The notes: generated from the sequence alone by a model not told the origin. A stretch of DNA of 64,000 nucleotides from Micropterix aruncella (GCA_944548615.1 OX155978.1:6424415-6488414), one strand, 5' to 3'; positions 1-11,205 are shown, numbered from the stretch's first letter. Translations and numbers: made by a program.

Positions 1-76
1 TCATAATAATAAATAAAAATAATAATGATAATATAACATAATTTAATATAAGATTCAAAATATTCAAATGTCAGTG

Positions 77-560
77 TTAGATTGTAATGTCCAATATTTT
101 TAAAATTCCTTGTCTTCCCTCTTTTACAAGCCAGTTTCTAAGCAACCTTTTAAAGTAGGTCTTATTCTGTGCTGATTTTATGTCGCCAGGAAGAGCATTG
201 AAAAACCTTGGGGCAATGAATGTATAGGTTCGCTGACCAAAAGTAGTATACCTTCTGTGTACTATCATATTATTATCTTCGGAAAACTTCGTTGATAGGG
301 TATTTTAAGAAAAAATATTTATCTGATTGAACTTAGTATATGATAGTGATGTTTTTAAATATAGTTGCCTAGTATCTAACACATTATATTCATTGAAAAG
401 ATTTTCCGAAGGATAACGATACGGCTTTCGCATGATAATCTTTAAAATTGACTTTTGTGCAATATCTAGGGGTAAAGAATGGTTTTAGAACAACCGCCCC
501 ATCCTATCATCCCGTAGCTCAAGATACTCTCACACAATTCTGAGCTTTTCTTCAACTGTG
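77..560 (-). mobile_element. non-LTR retrotransposon C-terminal remnant
   Basis: The minus strand reads a LINE-type ORF C-terminus. An inner part resembles other fragments in this window (AQKSILKI, RKPYRYPSE, LFNEYNVLDTRQLY), and a distal part has the usual P.FFNALPGDIK...FKRLLRNWL ending. It is interrupted by stops around 290-310 and has no reverse transcriptase core, so it is a dead 3' fragment. Related pieces lie at 1560-2200 and 5961-6461. Assignment rests on C-terminal motifs only; the clade is not determined. Confidence 0.6.
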
Positions 561-816
561 AAGAAAAGGCTTCTCACCTAGCGAACATATTCTCACTTAT
601 TGGTGGGTGAGAGGGGCCTTTTTGTGCTCCTCGCTGAGCTCGTACACTGAAGTTTATTTCTTGACGGTGGTGGTTGTATATTAGAAAGTGTGTATGTAGT
701 GGACTACGGTAATGATGAGCTGTATCACATACTCACATAAGGTTGCTCCATACCCACACTGAACAACATTCGTCCTGTAGAACAACTATAACTATAATAT
801 TCAAGGGCGAATTAGA
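561..816. other. no gene seen
   Basis: Intergenic or intronic sequence. There is an imperfect inverted match around 555-615 (GAAGAAAAGGCTTCTCACC against GGTGGGTGAGAGGGGCCTTT). No ORF or recognised repeat. Confidence 0.4.
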
Positions 817-1087
817 TTAACCCCTCAAGCCCCGATTGGCCGATATCGGCCACAAACTGATTCAGCGTGACAGGCCCGTTTTAATTTTATTTTAATTTAA
901 TTTGTTTTATTTTATTGTGTTTTATTATGTTAATATGTTTCATTTTAATTATGGGTACAGTGGTTTGGCAGTAATTGATGTTTTTGGTGAGACAGTTTCA
1001 TAATTCAATTTTTTTACTAATTTTTACTAAAATTTTTTGGGACATCAACTTGTCAATCGGCTGAGGGGCCGAGGCCTGAAGGGTTAA
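817..1087. mobile_element. TTAA-flanked MITE, family 3 (copy 1)
   Basis: A 271-bp non-autonomous element bounded by TTAA on both sides. Its ends are inverted: CCCCTCAAGCCCCGATTGGC on the left and, read in reverse, CCCTTCAGGCCTCGGCCCC on the right. Two more copies lie at 9148-9404 and 60834-61103 with the same T-rich centre and the same ends. The TTAA target and CCC..GGG termini are what piggyBac-type transposases use. It has no coding capacity. A piggyBac origin is inferred from the target site; Kolobok elements also use TTAA. Confidence 0.8.
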
Positions 1088-1559
1088 TCTGTAATGCCCT
1101 TGAATACTATTTGAAACTAATAAATAAATAAATAAATAAATAAATAAATTTAATAAATAACATTTAATTAATTTTAATAATTTCAAATTTCAAATTATTT
1201 ATTGAGTTCAAATTATGAGTACATTCGATATACAAAAGTCTTAACCTAACTAGGCTGCCGCCTATTCCAAGGTATACAATTTATTTTAGTTATCCTAAGA
1301 AATCTATAATATTATATTTATATAAATAAACAAAATCATACTTAATGTAACAGAAATATCTTAATTACCTAATAAAAATTCGTAATAAAATGTCATGAAA
1401 ATTGTCAATATTATTTTATTTTAAAACATGATAAAAATTAATATGTATTAATAATATACAAAGTAAATTCACAAAAATTAAAATAAAATTACATTTAGAA
1501 AACATCAATTTATATTACTACATATACTATTATGTTTTTATTATAAAGATTATAAAGAT
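1088..1559. other. AT-rich non-coding sequence with AAAT microsatellite
   Basis: Very AT-rich sequence starting with an (AAAT)n run at about 1120-1148. No gene seen. Confidence 0.5.
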
Positions 1560-2200
1560 TCAATTATTTAATAATGTGTTCAATATCTGCATATGTACAA
1601 TTTAACAGGTAGGCACTCAAACTATATTTAAATTTATATGATATTTTAATGTCTTTAATGTTAGGTGGTAGGCAATTATAAAATTTGGGGGCAAGATAGG
1701 AGAAACTGGATTGGCCAAAAGCGGATCTCCTGAGTGGTATTGCAAAATTTGTTTGTTTTGATCTTCTGTTACACGAGATTGCTGGCTTTTTTCTGTTCTC
1801 CTAACTCACTCTGGAATTTAGTGAGCAAGGCCGTGCCCAGAATTTTTTTTCGGGGGGGGTCCAAAAAAAAAAAAAGTTTAGCGGAATACTCCTAATGTAT
1901 TTTTTGCACCTAAAAGTCGATTTTATCTAGTGTAGATCTATTTCATTTTGGAAAGTCGATTCTATCTAGTGTAAATCCTCTTCATTTCGGGGGGGGGTCC
2001 GGACCCCTCGGACCCCCCCCCCTGGGCACGGCCTTGTTAGTGAGAGTTACCAGCACAAACATTTTTCTCACACTCAACACTCTATACTCTCGGAAAAGGT
2101 CATCCGAAGAATATGTTTGGGGTTTTTTATCGATCACCCTCAGTATAGCCTTTTGCGCTTTGTAAAGGGTATAATAATTCACAATAATATACAACTAGAG
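1560..2200 (-). mobile_element. non-LTR retrotransposon C-terminal remnant, split by a MITE
   Basis: The minus strand contains YKAQKAILRVIDKKPQTYSS..LFREYRVLSVRKMF at 2045-2165 and, beyond the MITE at 1826-2036, FGQSSFSYLAPKFYNCLPPNIKDIK at about 1640-1715. This is the typical C-terminal order of LINE ORF2 proteins, without the reverse transcriptase core. It is the same group as the fragments at 77-560 and 5961-6461. The hAT-type MITE inserted after this fragment, since removing it and one copy of its target duplication rejoins the two halves. Confidence 0.65.
1826..2036. mobile_element. hAT-type MITE with 8-bp target duplication
   Basis: A 211-bp insert with perfect 15-bp terminal inverted repeats (CAAGGCCGTGCCCAG / CTGGGCACGGCCTTG). 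It is flanked by a perfect 8-bp direct repeat TTAGTGAG (1818-1825 and 2037-2044). An 8-bp target duplication with terminal inverted repeats is the signature of hAT superfamily insertions. The interior has long A, G and C homopolymer runs and a direct repeat (TCTAGTGTA). No coding capacity. It sits inside the LINE remnant 1560-2200. Confidence 0.85.
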
Positions 2201-2840
2201 TTGTTGACTACAACTGGCGAGCCCGTCAGCTCAGGAAGTTTTAACGATTAGTCGTTCTATCTCCCTGGAGTGAGCGCAGAAGACTTTGACAAAACAGTCC
2301 ACCGTCCAGCTCCGCCACAAACCCGTAAGAGGTCAACGCCTTAAACGCGAGATAGCCAGGAGTGTTACCCAGCGGGCTCACACTCACGCCCTTACTTCCA
2401 ATTGCGACCAGATTACTCCAGTCTCTCGATTGGTTACGAGTTCGAGGTCGCTTGCGCGGTCCTCTCCCTTACGAAGCAGTGAAACGGTGTATTACCGAAT
2501 CTATCGCGGACCACGGCATCCTTTGCCCGGCTGTTCACCCAGGATCGGGTAGCCGATGGTCGTTTCAAGAGCAGATGCCGTAAGGTCCGCAACCACCCCC
2601 GCTCTATAGGAAACAATACTGCTTCCAGACTCCCCCGACTGTTAGTCAGAGTGCGCAATCGATTGGCTAATGCCGCACGGTGCGCAGATCGTCCAGGAGC
2701 GCCAGAAGGTTGATTCCTAGGGGATACCCAGGCTCGCACTTCATGCGTGTAGGCCGTCGGATGGGTGGAGTGTGACCAACCCTGAACAGAATGGGTCTTC
2801 GTGGCCAACTCAGCAAGGGCCCATTAGCTCCCACAAGAAT
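2196..2840 (+). repeat. GC-rich ~0.65-kb dispersed repeat, copy 1
   Basis: The first of at least nine copies of a GC-rich repeat. It begins near GACTACAACTGGCGAGCCCG, runs through conserved blocks (CGCTTGCGCGGTCCTCTCCC, CGCACGGTGCGCAGA) and ends near GGGCCCATTAGCTCCC. The open frames in it are not conserved between copies, so I treat it as non-coding. I see no terminal inverted repeat or target duplication, and the class is unknown. Confidence 0.7.
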
Positions 2841-3814
2841 ATACAGTTGAATGGACAACATGTAGAATTGAAATATAGACAACAATCCAGTAGCAAAATA
2901 TTGATAATATGATATGCAGAAAACTCTTGCCAGTGATCCTATTTCAATGTTCAATATCACCTAACTAAGCTATAGCTTGTTCTGAGGCGGACATTTTAAT
3001 TTGTATAAATATGTGTATAACCTATATAAAATCTAACTAAAGTAAAGATAATTTTGAAAGAATGTATACACTAATAATTATTATTAATCCTTATTAGCTG
3101 GACTATCAAAGTATAGTTAAAAAGATAAAATGGTTACATAATCCTAATTTTTTAAAATAATGTTGAAATTAGTTGACTGTAAGATAAGGCTATAGTGATA
3201 AGTCCGCCATTTGTGCATAAATTGTGTCTTTTTATAAAACCGTTGTAATATTCATTAAGTAACGTTTTTATAACACAATAAAGTTATTCTATTCTATTCT
3301 AAACAAATAGATAGCATTTAAATATCATAATTCCTAAAAATAGAGTAAGATAATCATACCTAATAATAAAAATAAAAAAAAATAAAAATGAGTTTTGAAT
3401 GAGTATATTTAAAAGTTTTAAAATAAAAACAAAAAAATAAAAGAAAGAGTTGAACTAAAATTTAAAATAAAAACCTAAGTATAATGTCATAATATATTCA
3501 TAATAAAAAATGAATATTTTCATACTTTTTAATTAAACTATAATTACATAAATTCATACCATTCAGACACTTATAATCAGTGTTATATCAACAGGATTAG
3601 TTTTTAATTAGTGACATCCTTAAAGTGTTTATTAAATTAAATTAAATTAAAATAGAAACCTAAAATGTCATAAAATATACATAATATAAAATGGATATTT
3701 TTATACTTTTTAATTAAATTATCATTACATAAATTCATACCATTCAGACAGTTATACTCAGTGCTATAGCACTGAGTATCGCTATAGATATAGATAGTGC
3801 TATAGATATATCCA
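2841..3814. other. AT-rich non-coding sequence
   Basis: No gene. Contains a partial copy (about 3595-3625) of the arm of the fold-back element at 3815-4243, and TATAGATA-type microsatellite at 3766-3810. Confidence 0.5.
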
Positions 3815-4243
3815 CAGATGAGTTTTTAATTAGTGACATCCTAAAAGTGGGTGAATAAGTAACTTTTTACAAAAAAAATAATGGAAAAAACAAAAAATAA
3901 AAAAGAACGAAAAATATATATATATTTTTTAAAATTTGAAAAATGTAATGAAAAATATTATAAAAAGAGTTAAGCGCATTACGCCATCTAGGGGTAGGTT
4001 AAATATTGCGAATATTCTTTTTTTGCGATATTTTACCTATTGCTATGTAGATGGCGCAGCTTGCACAACGTTTGTAAAACTTTTATTTATTTGTCAACTT
4101 TTTCAAATTTTTCGTAGCAAAAAAAAAAAACCAACAAAAAAACCTTTTTTTGGTTTTTCATATTATTTAAAAACAAAAGTTGCTTATTTGCTCGGACTGA
4201 TTAACATACTTGACGGATGTCAGCAATTGAAAACTCATTCTGT
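3815..4243. mobile_element. fold-back MITE, copy 1
   Basis: A nested inverted repeat. The outer arms are GAGTTTTTAATTAGTGACAT at the left and, read in reverse from the right, GAGTTTTCAATTGCTGACAT. The inner arms are GCGCATTACGCCATCTAG..GGTAAATATTGCGA and, in reverse, GCGCCATCTACATAGCAAT..GTAAAATATCGCAA. The same double-hairpin layout recurs at 23321-23652. No coding capacity. The element class is not determined. Confidence 0.7.
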
Positions 4244-4744
4244 ATATTAATCAACCCTTCCGTCATCAAAACTTTTTGATGATGAATGATGAATTAGTGA
4301 TGATGTCCTCATTTATCACCATGACAGCCTTTCTCGGTTCAGTGAGGGGGCGGGGCGTCTTGCTGCTCCTCCTCTCCTTGATCCAGCATAATATATAACT
4401 GATGTACATTTAAGTAGATAGTATTAGATACTGACAAAAGGTAAATACAGACGCACAACTAACCAATGACTTTAAAAACTAATCCACATCCAAAAAAAAC
4501 ACACTTCTTTTTTGTTGTTGGTTTTTGGTTTCCGTTTCGCATGCCATTTTCATTAATTTCATTTGTTTTTTTCCCATTTGTTATGTTTTGCGTATTTTTG
4601 TTTTATTTTTGTAGACCACTGGATGGATCAGTACCGAAACATGGATATGAAGCGCATCACACCCTGCCTGGGTAAATATACCATTCATTCAATACATTTA
4701 CCTTACTATTTACTTACAAAACATCAATTGTTTGACTACAAATG
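4244..4744. other. no gene seen
   Basis: Non-coding sequence with a GATGATGAAT-type repeat near 4278-4305. Open frames here are short and show no family motifs. Confidence 0.4.
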
Positions 4745-5460
4745 TTATACAGTGGGGCGGTGTCAACTACAATGGGCAAACCCGTCACCCCAGGCTGATA
4801 TAACGACATATATATATATATATATCTTAATATATATAAATTACGTGTCACGTTGTTTGTCCGCGATGGACTCCTAAACTACTTAACCGATTTGAATCAA
4901 ATTTGCACACAATGTGCAGTTTGATCCAACTTGAAAGATAGGATAGCTTACGTCTTAATTTATAGTCGCGATATTATTTTATTGCAATGTCTATTATTTG
5001 ACATTCGCAATTATCTGTTAGTTCCAAACGATTTTAACAGATGGCGTTATCTATTGAGTAATCCATAGATGGCGCTGCTATGTTAAACCTACAAACGTCA
5101 TAGTCGGCCAAGCGTTATTCTAAATTCAAAATATTGTGTACTCTTTAATTAAAATATATACATGTAAGTATTATCACATAGTTATAAAAGTGGAATAACT
5201 GCAGTATAGGAACCTCTCTCCAATTTTTTTCATTTTAATGCTAAATCTGGAAGAAAATTGTGTCGGTCGCTATAAATAAGCGAGATATAGGCATTCAAAG
5301 TTTAAATTTTAAAAACAGGCCAAAATAATATAATATAAAAATGGATGTTGGTATATCTGTATGCCCGTCTGTCCGAGTTTAATAGAGAATTTGAGAAAAG
5401 ATATAACACGGGCAACGCCGGGTAATACCACTCGTATATATATATATATATTTATTTATT
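4745..5460. repeat. dispersed repeat flanked by TA microsatellites
   Basis: Positions 4750-4805 match the 5' end of the GC-rich family (GGGCGGTGTCAACTACAA). A (TA)n run follows, then about 580 bp beginning CGTGTCACGTTGTTTGTCCG and ending in GGGCAACGCCGGGTAATACC next to another (TA)n at 5435-5452. That start and end recall a repeat class widespread in insect genomes (from memory, not searched). It contains a match to the AACTGCAGTATAGGAACC terminus of the element at 40719-41095. Confidence 0.45.
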
Positions 5461-5960
5461 TAAATCCAAAATAAAAATTTACAATGTTGACATAAATAAT
5501 ACAGTGTAAAAAAGAGCAAATACTTAATCATTGTTTGCGAATCAAAGAAAGTACAGATTTGATGGATTTTATCAGCTCCACTAGACTACAGTCTGTTCTG
5601 GAGTGATACCACTCTTATATTTGTTACATAGTACACTTTTTTATAAACTTTCGGTTAAATTAATTAAAATTTTTAGCAACATCGTTAAGAAAATTTGAAG
5701 AAAAGGACATCTAATCTTTGTTAGTGAAAGGGTAATAATAAAAGGATAATTACCTACATAGGCATTATAATAAATAGATACATTTATATATAAATACACA
5801 CTCATACATATAAAAATATATATACACATACACACACACATACATATATACAAAACGTATCTACCTATATTCAATATATAATTTATATATACTTACATAA
5901 TAATATATAAATGAACAAACATAAATAATTGCAAAAACTTTATTTTTTTTAATTATTTTA
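5461..5960. other. AT-rich sequence with ATAC/ACAC microsatellite
   Basis: No gene. CA- and TA-rich microsatellite at about 5760-5900. Confidence 0.5.
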
Positions 5961-6461
5961 AGACACAATTTCCATGAGCTGCCTTTCGCATTCGCCTCTA
6001 CTTTTTCCACGTAACCATTTTGTGACCTCAGCTTTGAAAGCGGTACTGGTTCTCAGCTTCTGCCCGTCGGTGAGTGTCGCAAGGAATTCATCATACATCC
6101 GAGGGGCCAGAAACAAATAATGTCTCTGGGCAAACCTTGTGTTCGTCCGAATTTGCTTCTGTGTTTGCTTTTTTCTTGTGTCGTGTTTGTGATCTCGGCT
6201 GGAATGCCGATCTGTGTCGTGGTGAAAATAAGCGACAATCTATTTTATGTAAAGCTGTCTGATATCAAGTATCTGGAAGTCATTGAAAAGTAAATCGGAT
6301 GGGTAGCGATACGGTTTTCTGTTTATAACTCTCACTATTGCTTTTTGAGCTTTTATTAGTGGGTCTAAGTGCAGTTTAGCCGCACATATGATCGTTCTTT
6401 CAGCCATGGGATGAGTGTAGAGTATTAGAGACATAGACAGTCTACTGTCTAGCTCCGCCAA
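5961..6461 (-). mobile_element. non-LTR retrotransposon C-terminal remnant
   Basis: The minus strand reads, from 6461 downward, AQKAIVRVINRKPYRYPSD..LFNDFQILDIRQLYIK, then after a disrupted stretch FAQRHYLFLAPRMYDEFL and TAFKAEVTKWLRGKS before a stop near 5961. These are the usual C-terminal motifs of LINE ORF2. It is 5' truncated, with no reverse transcriptase core. It directly abuts the 112-bp tandem array. Confidence 0.6.
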
Positions 6462-6945
6462 CTAGCCTGTCAGAGTCCCCCAGGCTGATATAACGATATA
6501 TAATCGTTCTTTCAGCCATGGGATGAGCGTAAAGACTTAGAGACATAGACAGTCTACTGTCTAGCTCCGCCAACTAGCTTGTCAGAGTCCCCCAGGCTGA
6601 TATAACGATATATAATCGTTCTTTCAGCCATGGGATGAGCGTAAAGACTTAGAGACATAGACAGTCTACTGTCTAGCTCCGCCAACTAGCTTGTCAGAGT
6701 CCCCCAGGCTGATATAACGATATATAATCGTTCTTTCAGCCATGGGATGAGCGTAGACTTAGAGACATAGACAGTCTACTGTCTAGCTCCGCCAACTAGC
6801 CTGTCAGAGTCCCCCAGGCTGATATAACGTTATATAATCGTTCTTTCAGCCATGGGATGAGCGTAAAGACTTAGAGACATAGACAGTCTACTGTCTAGCT
6901 CCGCTAACTAGCCTGTCAGAGTCCAACGCCTTACGCGAGGTACTG
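6395..6945 (+). repeat. five 112-bp tandem monomers
   Basis: The motif CAGCCATGGGATGAG recurs at 6401, 6513, 6625, 6737 and 6847, giving a period of 112, 112, 112 and 110 bp. Each unit contains AGACAGTCTACTGTCT, a near-palindrome, and GGCTGATATAACGATATATA. Units are almost identical. The same unit occurs once at the 5' end of other copies of the GC-rich family, so this is an expansion of that family's 5' part, as seen with promoter monomers in some LINEs (analogy only). Confidence 0.85.
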
Positions 6946-7395
6946 AGAATCACCCAGCGGGCCTCCAGTTATGGCCGGATTTCTCTGGCCTCCTGACTGG
7001 TTACGGATTTGAGTTCGCTTGCATGGTCCGAATCAGTTTGAATCATCGCGAACCAAGGCATTCTTTGCTCGACTATTCACGCAGGTTCGGGTAGCCGATC
7101 GATCCTTTCAAGAGCGGTTGTCATTAGGTCAACAGCCACCCCCACTCTATAGAGAACAAAATCGTTTTTAGACTCCCCCGGTTATCAGTTGGAATTGGCT
7201 GACGCCGCACGGTGCGCAAACTGTCCAGGTGTGCCCGAAGAACGATTCCCAGGGGAAACTGACCCACAGGGCACAGAATCCTACCCAGGCTCAAACTTCT
7301 ACTTGGAGATGGATTGGTGTTGAACCATCAGTTCGGCCGACCCATAAACGAATCGGGTCATAAAAGCCCAACAGCACTGTGCCCATTAGCACCCG
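6900..7395 (+). repeat. GC-rich ~0.65-kb dispersed repeat, copy 2
   Basis: The body of the repeat continues from the fifth 112-bp monomer and ends near GCCCATTAGCACCCGCA. It shares blocks with copy 1 (ACCCAGCGGGCC, ACCCCCACTCTATAG, CCGCACGGTGCGCA). Non-coding. Confidence 0.7.
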
Positions 7396-7420
7396 CACTT
7401 TGATTTCATTTAAAGCTTTT

Positions 7421-7605
7421 ATTATAAACAAGATAAAGCGGATTTACCGCTTGAAGTTTGTAGCACCCGAGGTTTTTGCTATGTTGCAGTTGTTCTGTCC
7501 TGAGTAGCCTGTCTACCCTGGACAACGGTGGTTGCAACAACACCAAAACGTCGGGTACTACAAACTTCACGCAGTAAATCCGTTTTATCTTGTTTATTCT
7601 ATATA
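7421..7605. mobile_element. hairpin MITE of ~185 bp
   Basis: The two arms are inverted copies of about 55 bp: AACAAGATAAAGCGGATTTA..GAAGTTTGTAGCACCCGA on the left and the reverse of TCGGGTACTACAAACTTC..TAAATCCGTTTTATCTTGTT on the right. A further direct repeat TTTGATTTCAT lies just outside both ends (about 7400 and 7629). No coding capacity. Confidence 0.75.
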
Positions 7606-9147
7606 AGGTAAACAACTGTAATACTCTTTGATTTCATAAAGCTTATATTGTTAGAACACTACAGACGTTTTGGACGTTTAAATACTACCAACTCTTCATC
7701 TACTCTTACTTAAGAGGCCTATTACAAAATAGCGTAGGTATTCTTTTAAAATGAGTTTAAAAAATGAACGCATTTTTTTTTGGATGTAACTATAAAAGAT
7801 AGGATAAATAAATAAATAAATAAATAAATAACTATTCAACCCTGGGAGAAAACCGCGGCACTGAGCGCTCTTCTCTTGCGCAAGCAAATATATACACAAT
7901 TTCTAATTGTTTTTTGCAGTGTTTTCTCCTTTCTAATGACAATAATTTATATTATGTCGTATTGCTAAAAGAGTGAACTTTAATATAGTATAAGTATTAT
8001 ATAAGAATCTTATTTTATTTCTGAGAAAATTAGAATGATACAGGAAGTTTTTTTTTAAATTTTGTGTAATTGTAAGTAATGTATACCTTGGATATGTGGT
8101 CAAAAAACGAAAAAATAAGGCCGCTATGGTCAACAAGAATACATGACGGACATAAAAAAAAATAGTATACGGTTTTCGTTGTAGTGATATTACTGTATTA
8201 AGGAGCTCAAAGTTTGCCTTCCGAGCGTTTTACGAATAACGACTTTCGGAAAATGGGCTGAATAAGTAAATAATATTCGTTATATCTAAAATTAAAGGCC
8301 GCTATGGTCAACATCAAGAAATGGTCCAGGTAATTCAGTAATTAAAGTTTGTAGAAATCTCTTCATTTCTTGGAATTAGAACGCCAAAAATCCACTTTTC
8401 TTGCCTTTCTGGAAAAAATATGTGATAGGGCTCTTAAAACATCTCTCTCCGTCCCGGTCTTCCAAAGCTTTGAATATTTTGATAAACTACTTTGAATTTC
8501 AATTTCTCTTTATTATTATTTTTTGTTAAGGAATTAATTTCTATAAAACACTGATTTTGGCTACAAAAATAACAGGAACCGAATAGCAAAACCTCAACCT
8601 CATGCTTATTCGATTCTTTCACCCAACTGGGACTAACTCGTTGTAGGGTGGACAGGGCTCTAATAATTCAATAAATCATTTTAATTTTGTAGTAAAACTC
8701 TCGTCAAACGAAATTGCCTTAAAATATGGTCCCCAAAAAAATATATCGCTTCCATTATAAAATCGCCATTAAAATTAAACATAAAATTCCGTTAAATATA
8801 GTGAGACAAATAGAAGAATAACTCAAAACTAAAAGATAGAGATATTTCTCTATTGGTTATATATCCTTCTAGCCGCGTGTTCGGCCATAGCGACTGCATT
8901 GTAGATTCTAGTGACTTCTTTAGTCTTCTCAGAGTCCATTGTTCAGAAGCAGTCAAGTGCGCAGGCTATAATATAGCCTGCGTAATATAGCCTGTTATAG
9001 AGATAATAACCCATTGGTTATACAAATGAAAATAAAAGAGAAAGAAAAGGAAAGAAAGAAGTCATATCAAAAGTCGATATATATGGTAGGTAATATAAAA
9101 TTAAATATAAGGGAAGTCCATGGGTATTCTTACAAGCAATAGTCTGA
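7606..9147. other. no gene seen
   Basis: AT-rich non-coding sequence. A 17-bp direct repeat GGCCGCTATGGTCAACA occurs at 8119-8135 and 8297-8313. An (AAAT)n run lies at about 7805-7830. Open frames are short and lack family motifs. Confidence 0.45.
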
Positions 9148-9404
9148 TTAACACCTCAGGCCCCGATTGGCCGATATCGGCCACAACACAATTCAGCGTG
9201 ACTGCCCCATTTTAATTTAATTTGTTTTATTTTATTATGTTTTATTATGTTAATATGTTTCATTTTAATTATGGATACAGTGGTTTGGCAGTAATTAATG
9301 TTTTGGTGAGAGCGTCGTAATTCAATTTTTTTACTAATTTTTACAAAAAAAATTTGGGACAGCAATTTGTCAATCGTCTGAGGGGCCGAGGCCTGAAGAG
9401 TTAA
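9148..9404. mobile_element. TTAA-flanked MITE, family 3 (copy 2)
   Basis: A 257-bp copy of the family seen at 817-1087, in the same orientation and with TTAA at both ends. The left end is slightly mutated (TTAACACCTCAGGCC). Immediately beyond the right TTAA a second TTCAGGCC-type end starts (9405-9419), suggesting a truncated neighbour. Confidence 0.8.
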
Positions 9405-9569
9405 TAACCCTTCAGGCCATATTATATCATATTAATTTATTGGTAAACCACTGCAAAACCCGGGTGTGTATAAAATTTAATGCAGCTGTAGGTTAGCCTA
9501 TGTTGGACAAACGAAACGGCCCATAGCCACTTGACGGTTAAAACACATCAGAGCTATTAAAAATCAGAG

Positions 9570-9900
9570 AGAATCGAATCGAATATCTGTCGACGAGCCG
9601 TGCTAGAGGCCCGTGACGTCTTCCACTAGGCATTTTGCCTTTTCGTGGGATTTCGCGTGAGCCGGGCCCATTGGTCCGGCTTTCGGGATATGGCGTCGCA
9701 GGGCTTTGCGCCCTGCGGCAAGACTCTGTGTTAGGTGCTTAGGCACCTTATCGTGAAGGATTGAGACGGGAATGGGTACATGGCATCTTCTGTGGCAAAA
9801 CTGCTGTGCTAAGATACCCGCGCTGGTGGTCCGCTAATCAAGCAGACTGCGCGGGTACGGCTTCCGGACATCTGGTGGTCTGGTGTGCTTAGTCTGTAAG
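9570..9900. other. GC-rich block with five consecutive stem-loops
   Basis: A GC-rich island in AT-rich surroundings. It contains a run of perfect short stems: AGGC/GCCT (9628-9640), AGCCGG/CCGGCT (9660-9681), CGCAGGGC/GCCCTGCG (9697-9717), AGGTGC/GCACCT (9733-9748) and TACCCGCGC/GCGCGGGTA (9815-9857). No convincing ORF. It could be a structured RNA, or a structured UTR of a retrotransposon. I do not recognise it. Confidence 0.5.
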
Positions 9901-11039
9901 AATTGGCACAAGTGATGTGATGCAACAATGGTCAACGGACCACAGTTATTGTTTTTTTTCTGTAAAAATAATACAAATAATGAATGATAGGCTACCAAGT
10001 GGTTTACTGTATTACTCACACTCACAATGGTTTACTATATTACTCACTCATTTTGTTTCTTTTCTTGGTACTGTACTGAAATATTTAATCAAATACCGTA
10101 TGTATAAGTACATACAGTATTACAAAATAAACTTCTGTGTTTTATATTGATACGTTTTTATTTTGTAGGCGTATAAGACTCGATTTAGCGAACCTCGATG
10201 TTACAAATGCCTTGATATGACGATTTTTTAAATATCTATATATCTATGATAGCTGTAATATGTCATTGCTCTTACATGACTAGACTGCAGTTGCCGTCTT
10301 AAAAGCCATTCATTGATTTGACGTGTGCTATTATAAGGCGGGTTGTTTAAGTGTTTTCCCTGTAAATCTGTATCGTACTACTTACTTTTTTATGTTTAGT
10401 TTGATCCATAGAAACACCCATTGATAAAAAAAGGATTTTAAGTCCCGAACACTGTATAAGCCAATTTTTCTCACTGAACATTTTTGTCCGCCTTGATATG
10501 TCCTATCAGTCGAGTCTCTGTGGATCGCTTTGTTTGTCCAATTTAAACTAACCCACAGCTCCACTCGATTTTAATGTTTCCGGCTCCACCAGTTTGCAGT
10601 GGTATTACATCATTTACAGGTCTCAGAGATGGAGCTATATTCGATCTGTCAAGCCATTGAAATGTGCTAAAAGTGCTTGTAATCTGCTAGGTTTCTGAGT
10701 TTCATCATGTGCATAATATGTCGTGATATTTTCTGTATCCATTATTCCTGAAGACATCTTTTGTGGCAACAATGTGAAAATTTTTGTGGCAACAATGTGG
10801 CGATAAGCTGAAGCATGAAACGGTTTTATGCAGTTGCTAACCAAAGCTACACGCGTTATTCCACCCGCACGCCCCACTCGCCGCTCTCTTTCTTGTACTC
10901 CTGAGCCCGCTGCTCAGCGAGGCAGTAGAAATTTAACCGTGGAACGGAAAGTGCACGGGCACCCAAACAGTTGCAATTCCACCGCAGAATCAAGAGTGGA
11001 ATCAATTTATTATTATTATCAATTAATCAATTAATCAAA
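9901..11039. other. no confident gene
   Basis: AT-rich sequence. The minus-strand frame at 10635-10877 (80 codons) shows no motif I recognise. A GC-richer patch lies at 10845-10990. Nothing else can be supported. Confidence 0.4.
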
Positions 11040-11205
11040 TGTGTAAAAAGGGACCTGAGTTCTGTTGTGTTAAATATTTTAACGCTATTCCACAAAACAT
11101 CAAATCAATGCAACAACCAGGATTCAAACAGACATTAAAGCACTGGCTCAAAAATAAGTGCTATTGCAGCGTGAATGACTTTTTAAACGATAATGATAAA
11201 TAAAT
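11040..11205 (+). mobile_element. LINE C-terminal remnant
   Basis: The plus strand reads IFNAIPQNIKSM...GFKQTLKHWLKNKCYCSVNDFLNDN before a TAA. This is the usual FN.IP..IK..FK..LK.WL....SV.DFL ending of a LINE protein. Only this tail is present. Confidence 0.6.

Noticed and set aside
2434..2960. Overlapping minus-strand frames of about 100-124 codons in the GC-rich repeat
   Set aside because: Equivalent frames are broken or absent in the other copies, and residues are not conserved; they arise from GC-rich composition.
3936..4250. 104-codon frame in the fold-back MITE
   Set aside because: Lysine- and phenylalanine-rich low complexity produced by A/T runs of the MITE; not conserved in copy 2.
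9620..9860. tRNA or tRNA-derived SINE head in the stem-loop island
   Set aside because: No acceptable A or B box and no cloverleaf could be drawn.
10635..10877. 80-codon minus frame as a possible gene
   Set aside because: No family motif, no splice context and no second copy in the window.
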